Below are positions 1 through 7,493 of a stretch of 23,548 bases of DNA, piece by piece. The position numbers were made by a program, and so were the translations under genes. The notes below the pieces were generated by a model that was not told the DNA's origin, ran no database searches, and saw only the letters and a program-made list of their open reading frames with translations. The DNA lies in the NCBI GenBank assembly GCA_030705695.1, contig JAUZPX010000013.1, positions 1 through 23,548 of the forward strand, written 5' to 3'. Within the stretch, counting starts at the first letter, position 1. Each line of letters starts with the position of its first letter. This DNA comes from Bacillota bacterium (lineage in GTDB: Bacteria; Bacillota; Clostridia; Oscillospirales; Acutalibacteraceae).

Positions 1-38
1 AAATCATCTATTCTTCTAACAATTCCAGTTGCTTTCAT
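1..38 (-). CDS. spoVT: SpoVT/AbrB-family transcriptional regulator, 5' fragment
   Basis: Only the first 12 codons lie in the window, read leftwards from an ATG at 38; they translate as MKATGIVRRIDD. This matches the very conserved N-terminus of SpoVT, a swapped-hairpin AbrB-type DNA-binding protein that in Bacillus tunes forespore sigma-G genes. A strong GGAGG at 50-54 sits 11 bases upstream of the start. AbrB itself and other paralogues have a similar but less identical start (STGIVRKVDELG in Bacillus AbrB), so SpoVT or a close clostridial paralogue is the best reading. The rest of the gene is outside the window, so the effector GAF domain of SpoVT cannot be checked. Confidence 0.72.
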   Translation of the reverse strand, partial: MKATGIVRRIDD

Positions 39-232
39 ATATGGTATTTCCTCCGTAATAATCTGTATGAATGTAAAGTGTTTTCAATTTTACATTGCAA
101 AATTATTGTTTACATTAGAGGAATATTTATTCTTTAATCTTTTGAAGATTTTTGAATGTAATTATTAACCATTAAAAACAAACTTGAATAATTTAGAATC
201 TTTTAAATCTTTTGCTTTAATTTTTATGCTTT
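39..232. other. AT-rich intergenic region with repeated ATGTAAA-type motifs
   Basis: This 194-base gap separates the spoVT-like start from the end of the UbiA-family gene, both on the minus strand. It holds the GGAGG ribosome site of the leftward gene (50-54). ATGTAAA occurs at 71-77 and its complement TTTACAT at 89-95 and 109-115, with a related GAATGTAA at 154-161. I see no clear GC-rich terminator for the operon ending at 233 and no convincing sigma-A or sigma-G promoter pair. Confidence 0.4.
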
Positions 233-1168
233 TTATTTTCCATGAGCAACATACTTAACAACTTCTAGACCATAAAGGGAAGGAATATTTATAAAGGATA
301 GGACAACTCCTAAAGCAACAATGAAAATTATAAACAAAAACAATTTCCATTGCTTGTAAAGTTTTTCCGGCTTTTGAGCTGCAGAATCCTTTTGCATGCC
401 TATCCATAGATACCATATAAAAAGAAATGCAACAAACGGTACGAGCAAAACATATTCAATACGGTATTTAATTATAAAAACTCCTATAAAAAACAGTGAA
501 AGCATGGAATAAAAAATAGAAGAAAGTAAAAGAGTTTTTTCATTATAATATTTGAAAGATTTACGATAAGATGAAGCTAATGATTTATCGTCGATAAAGA
601 GATACTCAGAAAAACGTTTCACACCCATTAAGAACGCTCCGCCCATCCAGTAGCCGAACGTAATGCTTGCCATAGGAAATGTTGATGGGCTAATCAGGAA
701 CCATCCTAATGCAAGCCTTATAGCGTTATTAATTGACTCGCTGAGAACATCTAAATAAGGGACATCTTTTGTTCTAATAGGTTTAACATTATACAAAACT
801 CCCATGAAAAGCAAAAAAATTGAAGTACAAAAGAATTTTGTACCGCAAAACCAAGCAAGTCCTAATCCTAATACAATTAAAATGGCATATTCTGTATAAA
901 CAACAGCAGGATTTAACCCGAGCCGTACAGCAACTCGTTCTTTTTTTGTAGGATGAAATTGATCAAACGGAGCATCGAGATACTCGTTAATTACATAATT
1001 TGCCGACGCCACTAAACAAAGAGAAGCTATCCCTAAAAAGAATTTCAAAATAAAGCTTTTATAGTCACCTTCCAGGCCTACAACCATATATGCAAAAATC
1101 AATCCCGGTAACATAAAAATATTTTTTATCCAGTGATCAGGACGTGCAATCGCAATATACCGTTTCAT
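233..1168 (-). CDS. UbiA-family membrane transferase, polyprenyl-phosphate phosphoribosyltransferase-like
   Basis: A 311-residue polytopic membrane protein of the UbiA superfamily. It begins with the RPDHWIKN signature (residues 9-16) typical of the branch that includes decaprenyl-phosphate 5-phosphoribosyltransferase (Rv3806c). The first metal/diphosphate motif is at 57-78, with N57, D65, D69, H72-P and R78; the second region is Y125, K128, D139 and the SESINN stretch. Known family members transfer phosphoribose from PRPP to a polyprenyl phosphate, or prenylate aromatic rings; the HP.K..R form favours the former. The longest ORF starts at 1186, but ATGAGGAAA places a Shine-Dalgarno 6 bases before the ATG at 1168 and none precedes 1186. 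It is the last gene of a three-gene operon, following the HAD gene closely. The acceptor is unknown. Confidence 0.8.
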   Translation of the reverse strand: MKRYIAIARPDHWIKNIFMLPGLIFAYMVVGLEGDYKSFILKFFLGIASLCLVASANYVINEYLDAPFDQFHPTKKERVAVRLGLNPAVVYTEYAILIVLGLGLAWFCGTKFFCTSIFLLFMGVLYNVKPIRTKDVPYLDVLSESINNAIRLALGWFLISPSTFPMASITFGYWMGGAFLMGVKRFSEYLFIDDKSLASSYRKSFKYYNEKTLLLSSIFYSMLSLFFIGVFIIKYRIEYVLLVPFVAFLFIWYLWIGMQKDSAAQKPEKLYKQWKLFLFIIFIVALGVVLSFINIPSLYGLEVVKYVAHGK

Positions 1169-1186
1169 TATTTTCCTCATTTCCAT

Positions 1187-1783
1187 TTAAATAATTCTAT
1201 CATTAAATAGTTTTATACTTCCGTCCTTCGAAATCAAATATGTTTTATTACACATTTCCATTAACGGACCGTCATGAAAGCTATCTGTTAATAACGTAAA
1301 ATGATAATGATTTGAATCTTTATAAATTTCTTTAACTCTTCTTACCTTTTCAGTACCCCAGCATGTAACAAATCCGTCCACATGATCCCAGTCATTAGAA
1401 ATAATATGGTTTATATGTAACATTCCATCAACTGTTGCAGAAATGATATGCTGCTCGCCTGCTGAAACAATTGTAACTTCATCATATCCATTGTTCTTTA
1501 TATGATCAAAGACATTTTGATTAATACAGTTCCTAAAGTATACAATATATTTGTTCTTTTTTTCTTGCGACAGCCTTTTTATCAGTTTAAGAAGTCTTTT
1601 TTTAAAATAGCTTCTTGCTTTAATATACGCCTTATCTCCAAATGGTTTTGATATGATTATGAAAAAACCACAAAATATCAAAGGAATATCAAAAAAACCT
1701 TTTTCTTTTTTCAATATGTAAGCTAAAGAATCCACTTTAATAAGTGTTTCATCAAAATCTACCAAAGCAATTTTTTTATTCAT
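1187..1783 (-). CDS. Small HAD-family phosphatase (HAD-IB like)
   Basis: A 198-residue haloacid dehalogenase-type hydrolase. Motif I is DFDETL with nucleophile and acid Asp at 9 and 11; motif II is IVSAG; a lysine lies in GTEKVRR; motif IV is LLTDSFHDGP. The catalytic set is complete, with a helical cap between motifs I and II, as in serine phosphatase-like HAD-IB enzymes. The longest ORF begins at 1804, but its first codons contain the Shine-Dalgarno GAGGAA that serves the ATG at 1783, so the shorter start (MNKKIALVD) is preferred. It lies between a GT-C-like membrane protein and a UbiA-type transferase. HAD domains are often linked with UbiA partners, so it may dephosphorylate the product of that enzyme, for example polyprenyl-phospho-5-phosphoribose. 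The substrate is inferred from context only. Confidence 0.8.
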   Translation of the reverse strand: MNKKIALVDFDETLIKVDSLAYILKKEKGFFDIPLIFCGFFIIISKPFGDKAYIKARSYFKKRLLKLIKRLSQEKKNKYIVYFRNCINQNVFDHIKNNGYDEVTIVSAGEQHIISATVDGMLHINHIISNDWDHVDGFVTCWGTEKVRRVKEIYKDSNHYHFTLLTDSFHDGPLMEMCNKTYLISKDGSIKLFNDRII

Positions 1784-1816
1784 AAGTAAGAATTCCTCAC
1801 ACATATAAAGCGTATT

Positions 1817-4282
1817 TTATCTAAATTCAAACGTTCTTTCCAAGAAATAATATACTCGAGGATTATTAAAATACATTCTGTTAAATTCACCTGTTGCAGA
1901 TTCCAAAAGCATTAGCATAATGCTTATGATCATCATAAGACAAAAAATCTTTAGAACAACAGACTGAACCTTCGGATAAATTTCGAGATAGTCATTAATA
2001 AAATACATGCAAATTAACGCCACAATTAAAAGCATCCATGTAAAATCGATTGCATACCTCGTATGTACTCCAGCAACTAAAATCGTTGATACCATCATGG
2101 CAGCACTTATAATCAACATAGCAATCACAGCAAACCAAAGTTGCGGGGATGTTTTGCGTATGCTTTTTGATGTTTTTGGAAGAACCGCTACATTCCATAA
2201 AACAGGAAAATTCGCAAGTCCGAAAACACCTGCACCGCATACATACAAATAACCATTGAATAATAAAGATGGTTGCGAATCAATAGGCCTTGTGGAAACA
2301 AATGGCCAAGAAGAACCAAAATTCAGTCCGTCAAAAATGAAAAGATAAACACCTAATAATACCTTATTTATTTTTTCAATTGGATTTAAAAACTTATATG
2401 CTCCCATATTGGCAGTAGTCATTTGATATATTACACCAAACTCGGTAACTGACCCGAATCTTGCATAGTTATACCACATCAATAACCAAGCAATTAAAGA
2501 ATACGGTACAGCAATACTAAGAATTATTTTAATAAATTTTTTCTTGTTTTTTTGCCAAAACTTTTTAATCCAAGGAAACACAAAAATCGGAACAAATGCC
2601 GATGCTAAAACAAGATCCGCTTTGCATCCCACTGCAAGTGCAAAGCAAAGGCAGGATATTGTTAATTTTAAAAATGATAGCCTTTCCCAAACCGTGCTTT
2701 TCAGTAAAAGCCAAAAACCTGCTGACAAAAAAAACAATCCTGCCGCAATTGGCACTTCATAGAACTCAGGTCGTCTACAAATATAGGGTATTAGCGAACA
2801 AACTGAGAGCGTCAGACAGCCCAAAATATACATAATAAACGACATATTTTTTAAGTATCGTCGTACTATTTCCCTCCACAAAAGTATTAAAAAGATAAAT
2901 GCAAGAGAAGAGAAAATAAACACACCCATATGAGTTCCTAGATGTGCATGAGTAAAATAGTTAAACGGAATAAACAATACCAGCAGGGGGACTATCCCGT
3001 AATAACTGTAATATTTTCCGTTATGATAAACAGCATCCCATGTGAATGGGACATTCTCATCTGCTCTCTTCTGATAATTATAAGGGTCGTTCATTTGTAA
3101 AAGCTGCTGACTCACATTATATGTATCAATATAAACATGCCCATGCATTAATGAGTCAAGCAAACCGGTTGTATACTCATCATTTGTTCTGTCCAAATAA
3201 TTCGTTTTTGCAGGTGCATCATCAATATAAGGTAGGCTTGTCATAACATTAAAAAATGCCACTCCAATTACGAAAACAATAGTAAAACATTGAACGACAT
3301 TTTGAGTTTTACTCTTCGAATCAAACTTAATATGCATTAAATTCGTATTTTTGACCGCCCATAAACCAAAAAGAGCGAGCGAAATAAGAAGAATACGAAT
3401 CAAATTAATATCAAGCGGGATAGGCTGATTCAGTACAATATCACTTATCTGTACATTTTGATTTTGATTCTGTACTTCCGTTGCATTAAAGTTAATCTTA
3501 ATTCGGGATACATTCCCACATGAAGCAATATCTATATAGTTATTCGGTGAAAAACCTTTAACAAGAGTTATTTCTGGCGTCTTGCGTTTTGAGCACTCCT
3601 GGTCGTCATATTCTATTGTAACTTTTTGCATAAGAGGAAAAGACGTTAAGAATTTCGGCTGAATATAAACAGTTGATATTTTCCGATTAATGTTCTGTAT
3701 TTCGATAGATGAACCGCCCGCTGGATTTTGAATATATGTATTATCAGAATTTTGAGTTGCATTTGCTAATGTTTTGGTACAAGAAACGATATCAATGGGT
3801 TTGTCTGCCCAAAGCGTAATATAATGATGATAATTAAATAATGTCAGCTCTGCCAAAAAAGAAACAAATACACAAGCGCAAAATATCAGAATCCTTTTTT
3901 TGCAGTCTACGCTTTTATGTTGTTCCGCTTCAAGAGATGAATTGTAGTTTCTTTTTTTTACGATATTATTTTTCGCATCTTTAGCGGCTGCTTTCTTTTT
4001 TTCTGAAAAAGTTCTTATAATGGCGTATATATGCTGCAAACCTGCAAGAGATAAAATAAGTACTATTGTTACAGGCAAAGAAACACCTGTTATATAAGTG
4101 CTGATTGAAATAAACTTTAACTGTTCAATACAAATCAAAAAATAATTGCATACTAATACAAGCAAAGAAAACCACAGTGCATGTATAAAATTGTTTTCTT
4201 TCTCAAAATATTTATAATAAGCAAAAGAGGAGATAAATGAAAGTCCTAAAAGTATGATAATCATCATAATGCTGAAACCCAT
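1817..4282 (-). CDS. Large polytopic membrane protein, GT-C glycosyltransferase-like
   Basis: An 821-residue protein with many hydrophobic segments. N-terminal helices and a charged Lys-rich cytoplasmic stretch come first, then an extracytoplasmic Asn/Ser-rich region (roughly residues 160-285), then a membrane core. The core has a loop with NDEYTTGLLDSLMHGHVYID and WDAVYHNGKYYSYYGIVP, resembling clostridial and actinobacterial proteins of the PMT/ArnT-like GT-C group, which use polyprenyl-phosphate sugars outside the membrane. No family assignment is certain without a profile search. The longest ORF starts at 4318, but that ATG overlaps a TATAAT -10 box; the ATG at 4282 lies 4 bases after AAGGGG and is preferred. 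It is the first gene of the operon with the HAD and UbiA genes, which suggests it uses the lipid-linked sugar they make. Confidence 0.65.
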   Translation of the reverse strand: MGFSIMMIIILLGLSFISSFAYYKYFEKENNFIHALWFSLLVLVCNYFLICIEQLKFISISTYITGVSLPVTIVLILSLAGLQHIYAIIRTFSEKKKAAAKDAKNNIVKKRNYNSSLEAEQHKSVDCKKRILIFCACVFVSFLAELTLFNYHHYITLWADKPIDIVSCTKTLANATQNSDNTYIQNPAGGSSIEIQNINRKISTVYIQPKFLTSFPLMQKVTIEYDDQECSKRKTPEITLVKGFSPNNYIDIASCGNVSRIKINFNATEVQNQNQNVQISDIVLNQPIPLDINLIRILLISLALFGLWAVKNTNLMHIKFDSKSKTQNVVQCFTIVFVIGVAFFNVMTSLPYIDDAPAKTNYLDRTNDEYTTGLLDSLMHGHVYIDTYNVSQQLLQMNDPYNYQKRADENVPFTWDAVYHNGKYYSYYGIVPLLVLFIPFNYFTHAHLGTHMGVFIFSSLAFIFLILLWREIVRRYLKNMSFIMYILGCLTLSVCSLIPYICRRPEFYEVPIAAGLFFLSAGFWLLLKSTVWERLSFLKLTISCLCFALAVGCKADLVLASAFVPIFVFPWIKKFWQKNKKKFIKIILSIAVPYSLIAWLLMWYNYARFGSVTEFGVIYQMTTANMGAYKFLNPIEKINKVLLGVYLFIFDGLNFGSSWPFVSTRPIDSQPSLLFNGYLYVCGAGVFGLANFPVLWNVAVLPKTSKSIRKTSPQLWFAVIAMLIISAAMMVSTILVAGVHTRYAIDFTWMLLIVALICMYFINDYLEIYPKVQSVVLKIFCLMMIISIMLMLLESATGEFNRMYFNNPRVYYFLERTFEFR

Positions 4283-4316
4283 AAAACCCCTTACCTTTCT
4301 GACAAAAACTAAGCGC

Positions 4317-4346
4317 ATTATAGCATATATTTAGCAAAATATTCAA
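4317..4346 (-). promoter_or_regulatory. Extended -10 promoter of the GT-C/HAD/UbiA operon
   Basis: On the minus strand TTGAAT (4346-4341) is followed after 18 bases by TATAAT (4322-4317), preceded by TG at -15/-14 (TGCTATAAT). Transcription would start near 4310, so the upstream ATG at 4318 could not be translated and the ATG at 4282 is supported. Confidence 0.6.
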
Positions 4347-4417
4347 TACTTGTGTGAAAAATATTTGTATAAAAATGTGAAAAAAGTCAATTATTCATTA
4401 ATTTTTTACATTAAATC

Positions 4418-4445
4418 TTGTATATTTATCTTTTAATGATATAAT
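4418..4445 (+). promoter_or_regulatory. Sigma-A-like promoter of the desulfoferrodoxin gene
   Basis: TTGTAT at 4418-4423 and a perfect TATAAT at 4440-4445 are separated by 16 bases. An AAGGAGG ribosome site at 4461-4467 precedes the ATG at 4475. The promoter diverges from that of the membrane-glycan operon. Confidence 0.55.
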
Positions 4446-4474
4446 TAATCCAATAAAATAAAGGAGGTATTATT

Positions 4475-4897
4475 ATGAAATGCAATCGTAAATTTTACAA
4501 ATGCGGAGTATGCGGAAATATTGTAGGTTTAATCGAATCCGGCGGAGGCACACTATCCTGCTGCGGTCAGCCGATGACAATGCTTGTTCCCAATTCTACA
4601 GATGCTGCTCAAGAAAAACACGTTCCTGTTCTCTTAACCGAGAATGGCAAACTGTTCGTACAGATTGGCAGTATTCCTCATCCAATGACAGAAGAGCATT
4701 TTATAAAATGGATATACATTTGTACAAAAACAGGAGGATATCGTCATTGGTTTAAGCCTGGAGACGAACCAAAAGTTGAAATCAACATAAAAGAAGAAGA
4801 AATAAAGACAATATTCGCTTATTGCAACCTACATGGATTATGGCAAAACGAAATAAATTCAGATGATGCTTGTTCAACTTCTGGTGCTTGTCAATAA
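4475..4897 (+). CDS. dfx: Desulfoferrodoxin (superoxide reductase, two-iron class)
   Basis: A 140-residue class I superoxide reductase. It reduces superoxide to hydrogen peroxide without making oxygen, as is usual in anaerobes; electrons normally come from rubredoxin. The N-terminal desulforedoxin domain has the Fe(Cys)4 ligands C10, C13, C29 and C30. The catalytic neelaredoxin domain has His49, His69, His75, His120 and Cys117, numbering almost identical to the Desulfovibrio protein, plus the EKHVPV motif with Glu47 and Lys48. Both iron sites are therefore intact. The tail DDACSTSGACQ carries two further Cys and is not part of the known fold. The gene is monocistronic with its own promoter, a perfect AAGGAGG site and a terminator. 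A peroxide or iron operator was not identified. Confidence 0.95.
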   Translation: MKCNRKFYKCGVCGNIVGLIESGGGTLSCCGQPMTMLVPNSTDAAQEKHVPVLLTENGKLFVQIGSIPHPMTEEHFIKWIYICTKTGGYRHWFKPGDEPKVEINIKEEEIKTIFAYCNLHGLWQNEINSDDACSTSGACQ

Positions 4898-4951
4898 TAC
4901 AAAAAGCAAATAATTATCTGTGCACCATTTTTAACTTGCTTATATTAATTT

Positions 4952-4998
4952 TCCGAAATGCACTGTTATTAAAAATCAAGTGCATTTCGGATTATTTT
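4952..4998 (+). terminator. Rho-independent terminator after desulfoferrodoxin
   Basis: A perfect inverted repeat with arms TCCGAAATGCACT (4952-4964) and AGTGCATTTCGGA (4979-4991), a 14-base loop, then a T-rich tail ATTATTTTTA. It sits 55 bases after the dfx stop. Confidence 0.75.
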
Positions 4999-5042
4999 TA
5001 GTAAATTTTAACTATAATTTTTAAATTTTCATTAAGAAATCA

Positions 5043-5071
5043 TTGAATTTTCACTTAAAATAGAATATAAT
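5043..5071 (+). promoter_or_regulatory. Sigma-A-like promoter before the unknown small protein
   Basis: TTGAAT (5043-5048), 17-base spacer, perfect TATAAT (5066-5071). It should drive both the small unknown gene and the beta-helix gene behind it. Confidence 0.65.
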
Positions 5072-5113
5072 ATATATATAAATTAAAATGTTTTAAGCAG
5101 AAGGTTATTTAAT

Positions 5114-5437
5114 ATGGGACAATCTCAAAGCTTAATCGAGAATCATATCATATATTGGAAAGTGTTTTTTGTAGGAGGATCTAATTTTTTGGAACGCTAC
5201 AGCTTTTTAGGATCGGCAATGGGTGAACGTTTTTGCATTGAGGGAGTAAATCTGTTTCGATTCAAGTGGTTAACCGTTGGGGAATGCGCCATTGTATTTG
5301 ATCCGAAAACAAAAAAACCTTACTGCTTTTCAGTTTATCAAATTTCCGTTGGCGATAAAAAGATTCCGTTTGTTGCAGGACAGCGTTCCGACAGTACCTG
5401 GTTGTTTTTCAACGCTGATGGCGTTAATTCTGATTAA
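5114..5437 (+). CDS. Conserved-looking small protein of unknown function
   Basis: I do not recognise this protein. It is 107 residues from the ATG at 5114, which has AGAAGG 9 bases upstream. A second and stronger Shine-Dalgarno, TAGGAGG at 5172-5178, lies 10 bases before an in-frame TTG at 5189; that start would give 82 residues beginning MERYSFLGSAMGER and would discard an aromatic N-terminal stretch that looks like untranslated leader. The remaining sequence is soluble, rich in Phe and aromatic residues, with VFDPKTKKPYCFSVYQ and TWLFFNADG near the end, and could form a small beta-barrel. The next gene starts 12 bases downstream, so the two are probably co-transcribed. The reading frame is likely real; the start is uncertain. 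Confidence 0.6.
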   Translation: MGQSQSLIENHIIYWKVFFVGGSNFLERYSFLGSAMGERFCIEGVNLFRFKWLTVGECAIVFDPKTKKPYCFSVYQISVGDKKIPFVAGQRSDSTWLFFNADGVNSD

Positions 5438-5449
5438 AAGGTGTTAAAT

Positions 5450-6118
5450 ATGTACGAAAATTTGCATACTGAGGTATTACTCGATCTGGAACGAACAATA
5501 GCAAAACCGTTGTTTGAAAATACCGTATACCCCTGGGAAGCTCTATGTAACTTACAGGAATTTATCATTGAGCTTGGTAACTCATTGAACCCCGAAAAAT
5601 ATGAAAAACATGGTGAAAACATTTGGATTGAAAAAACCGCAAAAGTTGCCGAAACTGCCTCACTTACTGGCCCGTTAATTATTTGCCGTGCCGCTGAAAT
5701 ACGACACTGTGCATTTATCCGGGGAAATGTAATTGTTGGGCGGCATGCAGTTGTAGGAAATTCAACCGAACTAAAAAGCTCTGTTTTATTTGATTACGTA
5801 CAGGTACCGCACTACAACTATGTTGGCGATTCAATTCTTGGTTTTAAAGCTCATATGGGCGCAGGTTCCATTACATCTAATTTGAAGTCAGATAAAAGCC
5901 CAGTTGATATATCTATAAAAGGGGCTAAAGTCGCTTCGGGACTGAAAAAGCTTGGCGCCATCGTCGGCGATTATGTTGAAGTTGGCTGTAATTCTGTGCT
6001 TAATCCCGGAACTGTCGTCGGAAGAAAAACAAGTATTTATCCTCTTTCTATGGTACGTGGTTTCGTACCAGATGACAGTATTTTTAAAGATATTAATACC
6101 ATCGTTAAAAAGAAATAA
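5450..6118 (+). CDS. Left-handed beta-helix protein, GlmU C-terminal-like, without nucleotidyltransferase domain
   Basis: A 222-residue protein. After an N-terminal helical segment of about 50 residues (PWEALCNLQEFIIELG), it carries hexapeptide repeats from about residue 55: IWIEKTAKVAETASLTGPLIICRAAEIRHCAFIR in short steps, then RGNVIVGRHAVVGNS, and later GAIVGDYVEVGCNSVLNPGTVVG. The central part (VPHYNYVGDSILG, HMGAGSITSNLK) resembles the acetyltransferase half of sugar-1-phosphate uridylyltransferases such as GlmU. No nucleotidyltransferase domain is present, so the frequent label UDP-GlcNAc pyrophosphorylase would be misleading. An acyltransferase acting on a nucleotide sugar is possible. 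The start is the ATG at 5450 with AAAGG 8 bases upstream; a GTG at 5441 in the same frame overlaps that site. It follows the unknown small gene by 12 bases. Confidence 0.75.
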   Translation: MYENLHTEVLLDLERTIAKPLFENTVYPWEALCNLQEFIIELGNSLNPEKYEKHGENIWIEKTAKVAETASLTGPLIICRAAEIRHCAFIRGNVIVGRHAVVGNSTELKSSVLFDYVQVPHYNYVGDSILGFKAHMGAGSITSNLKSDKSPVDISIKGAKVASGLKKLGAIVGDYVEVGCNSVLNPGTVVGRKTSIYPLSMVRGFVPDDSIFKDINTIVKKK

Positions 6119-6123
6119 AATTA

Positions 6124-6160
6124 GGCTGCATCGAATTCGATGCAGCCTTTATTATTTTTT
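6124..6160. terminator. Bidirectional terminator between the beta-helix gene and rarA
   Basis: Perfect 10-bp stem GGCTGCATCG (6124-6133) and CGATGCAGCC (6138-6147) with loop AATT. T-rich stretches flank it on both strands (TTTATTATTTTTT on plus; TAATTTTATTTC on minus). The rarA stop codon at 6152-6154 lies in the plus-strand T tract, so the two convergent genes share it. Confidence 0.8.
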
Positions 6161-7417
6161 CTTAATATTATCCCAGTATGACTTAAATGCCTGTTCGTTT
6201 TTGTTGTCGCCGTATTTATAATATTCAGCATCTTTAATAATATCAGGCAGGTATTGCTGGCTTATCCAGTGATTTTCAAACGAGTGCGGATATTTGTAAA
6301 ACTGCCCCTTTACCGCTTGATCCTCACCGTCAAAGTGCTTGTTTTGAAGAGTTCGGGGAATGCTTCCTATTTTCCCAGCTCTGATATCAGCAATTGCATC
6401 ATCAATTGCACAATAAGCCGTATTTGATTTCGGCGCATTACACACCATTACGACTGCATCAGCAAGAGCTATTCTGGCTTCAGGCAAACCTACCTGCAAA
6501 GCTATATCGACACACGCTTTCACGATTGGAATAATTTGAGGATATGCAAGCCCCACATCCTCGCAAGCGCAAACCATTAGCCGCCTGCATGCCGAAGGCA
6601 AGTCCCCTGCTTCCAGCAAACGCCCGAGATAATGGAGTGCGGCATTAGTATCGGAGCCACGCATGGATTTTTGATATGCTGAAACAATATCGTAATGTTC
6701 ATCGCCTTGACGGTCGTACCGCAGGGCGCTTTTTTGTGTAAGCTCTTTTGCAATTTCCAAAGTGATAACTTTTGCGCCGTCTTTTTCTTCTGCCGCCAAT
6801 GTGCAAAGCTCCACAGCGTTCATTGCTTTGCGTACATCTCCGCCGCAAGCGGACGCAATATAACTGACAGTTTCATCAGAAACATCGATTTCAACGTTAT
6901 ATTCATCTTTCAAAAGATCGAATCCACGTCGTACAGCAGGTTCGATTTCGCTGCTGTCTACAGCCTTAAATTCAAACACCGTTGAACGGCTTAAAATTGC
7001 ATTGTAAATGTAAAAATAAGGATTTTCTGTTGTTGAAGCAATAAGCGTGATGCTTCCGTCTTCAATAAATTCCAAAAGCGTTTGCTGCTGTTTTTTATTG
7101 AAATACTGAATCTCATCAAGATACAAAAGAATTCCGTTAATCCCTGCAAAACCGTCACGCCCGGCAATAATATCTTTAATATCGGCAGTTGAAGCGGTTG
7201 TGCCGTTTAGCTTGCGCAGGGTTTTATTCGTTTGCTTTGCGATGATTGATGCAACCGTAGTTTTTCCCACGCCTGACGGTCCGTAGAAAATTAAATTCGG
7301 AATTTGCCCCGACTCGATAATCTTTCTCAAAGGTTTATCTTCGCCGAGTAAATGATTCTGCCCTACAACTTCATTTAAAGACTTAGGGCGGATTCTATCC
7401 GCCAACGGAGTACTCAT
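6152..7417 (-). CDS. rarA: Replication-associated recombination protein A (AAA+ ATPase, MgsA/RarA)
   Basis: A 421-residue AAA+ ATPase of the RarA/MgsA/WRNIP1 family, which acts at stalled replication forks, contacts single-strand binding protein and belongs with clamp-loader ATPases. The start PLADRIRPKSLNEVVGQ is diagnostic. Walker A GPSGVGKTT is at 46-54, Walker B LLYLDEIQ at 97-104, and sensor 1 ASTTENP follows. The C-terminal MgsA oligomerisation domain is present with CEDVGLAYPQ and the late HFDGEDQAVKGQFYKYPHS region. Length matches the family. The ATG at 7417 has AAGGTG upstream. It follows glyA on the same strand, but a strong terminator lies between, so rarA needs its own promoter or depends on read-through; a TATAAT at 7437-7432 is too close to the start to be convincing. 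Confidence 0.95.
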   Translation of the reverse strand: MSTPLADRIRPKSLNEVVGQNHLLGEDKPLRKIIESGQIPNLIFYGPSGVGKTTVASIIAKQTNKTLRKLNGTTASTADIKDIIAGRDGFAGINGILLYLDEIQYFNKKQQQTLLEFIEDGSITLIASTTENPYFYIYNAILSRSTVFEFKAVDSSEIEPAVRRGFDLLKDEYNVEIDVSDETVSYIASACGGDVRKAMNAVELCTLAAEEKDGAKVITLEIAKELTQKSALRYDRQGDEHYDIVSAYQKSMRGSDTNAALHYLGRLLEAGDLPSACRRLMVCACEDVGLAYPQIIPIVKACVDIALQVGLPEARIALADAVVMVCNAPKSNTAYCAIDDAIADIRAGKIGSIPRTLQNKHFDGEDQAVKGQFYKYPHSFENHWISQQYLPDIIKDAEYYKYGDNKNEQAFKSYWDNIKKK

Positions 7418-7440
7418 TATGTTTCACCTTGCTTCATTAT

Positions 7441-7483
7441 AAAATAAAGAAAAGCCGTACCTTGTAATCAGACAAAATACGGC
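7441..7483 (-). terminator. Rho-independent terminator after glyA
   Basis: Read on the minus strand: GCCGTATTTTGT, loop CTGATT, ACAAGGTACGGC (12 pairs, two of them G-U), followed by TTTTCTTTATTTT. It begins 10 bases after the glyA stop. Confidence 0.8.
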
Positions 7484-7493
7484 GTTTTGTGTA

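Noticed and set aside
138..155. AATCTT-TTG-AAGATT hairpin with T run as terminator of the UbiA operon
   Set aside because: The T run follows on the plus strand only, whereas the operon is on the minus strand; the stem is AT-only and short.
1784..1804. Longer start of the HAD phosphatase
   Set aside because: Its first codons contain the GAGGAA ribosome site of the ATG at 1783, and the added residues are not conserved-looking.
4283..4318. Upstream ATG extending the large membrane protein to 833 residues
   Set aside because: The ATG at 4318 overlaps the TATAAT -10 box and has no ribosome site; the ATG at 4282 has AAGGGG.
7418..7440. TATAAT at 7437-7432 as the rarA promoter
   Set aside because: No acceptable -35 lies upstream and the predicted transcript would begin inside the ribosome site.
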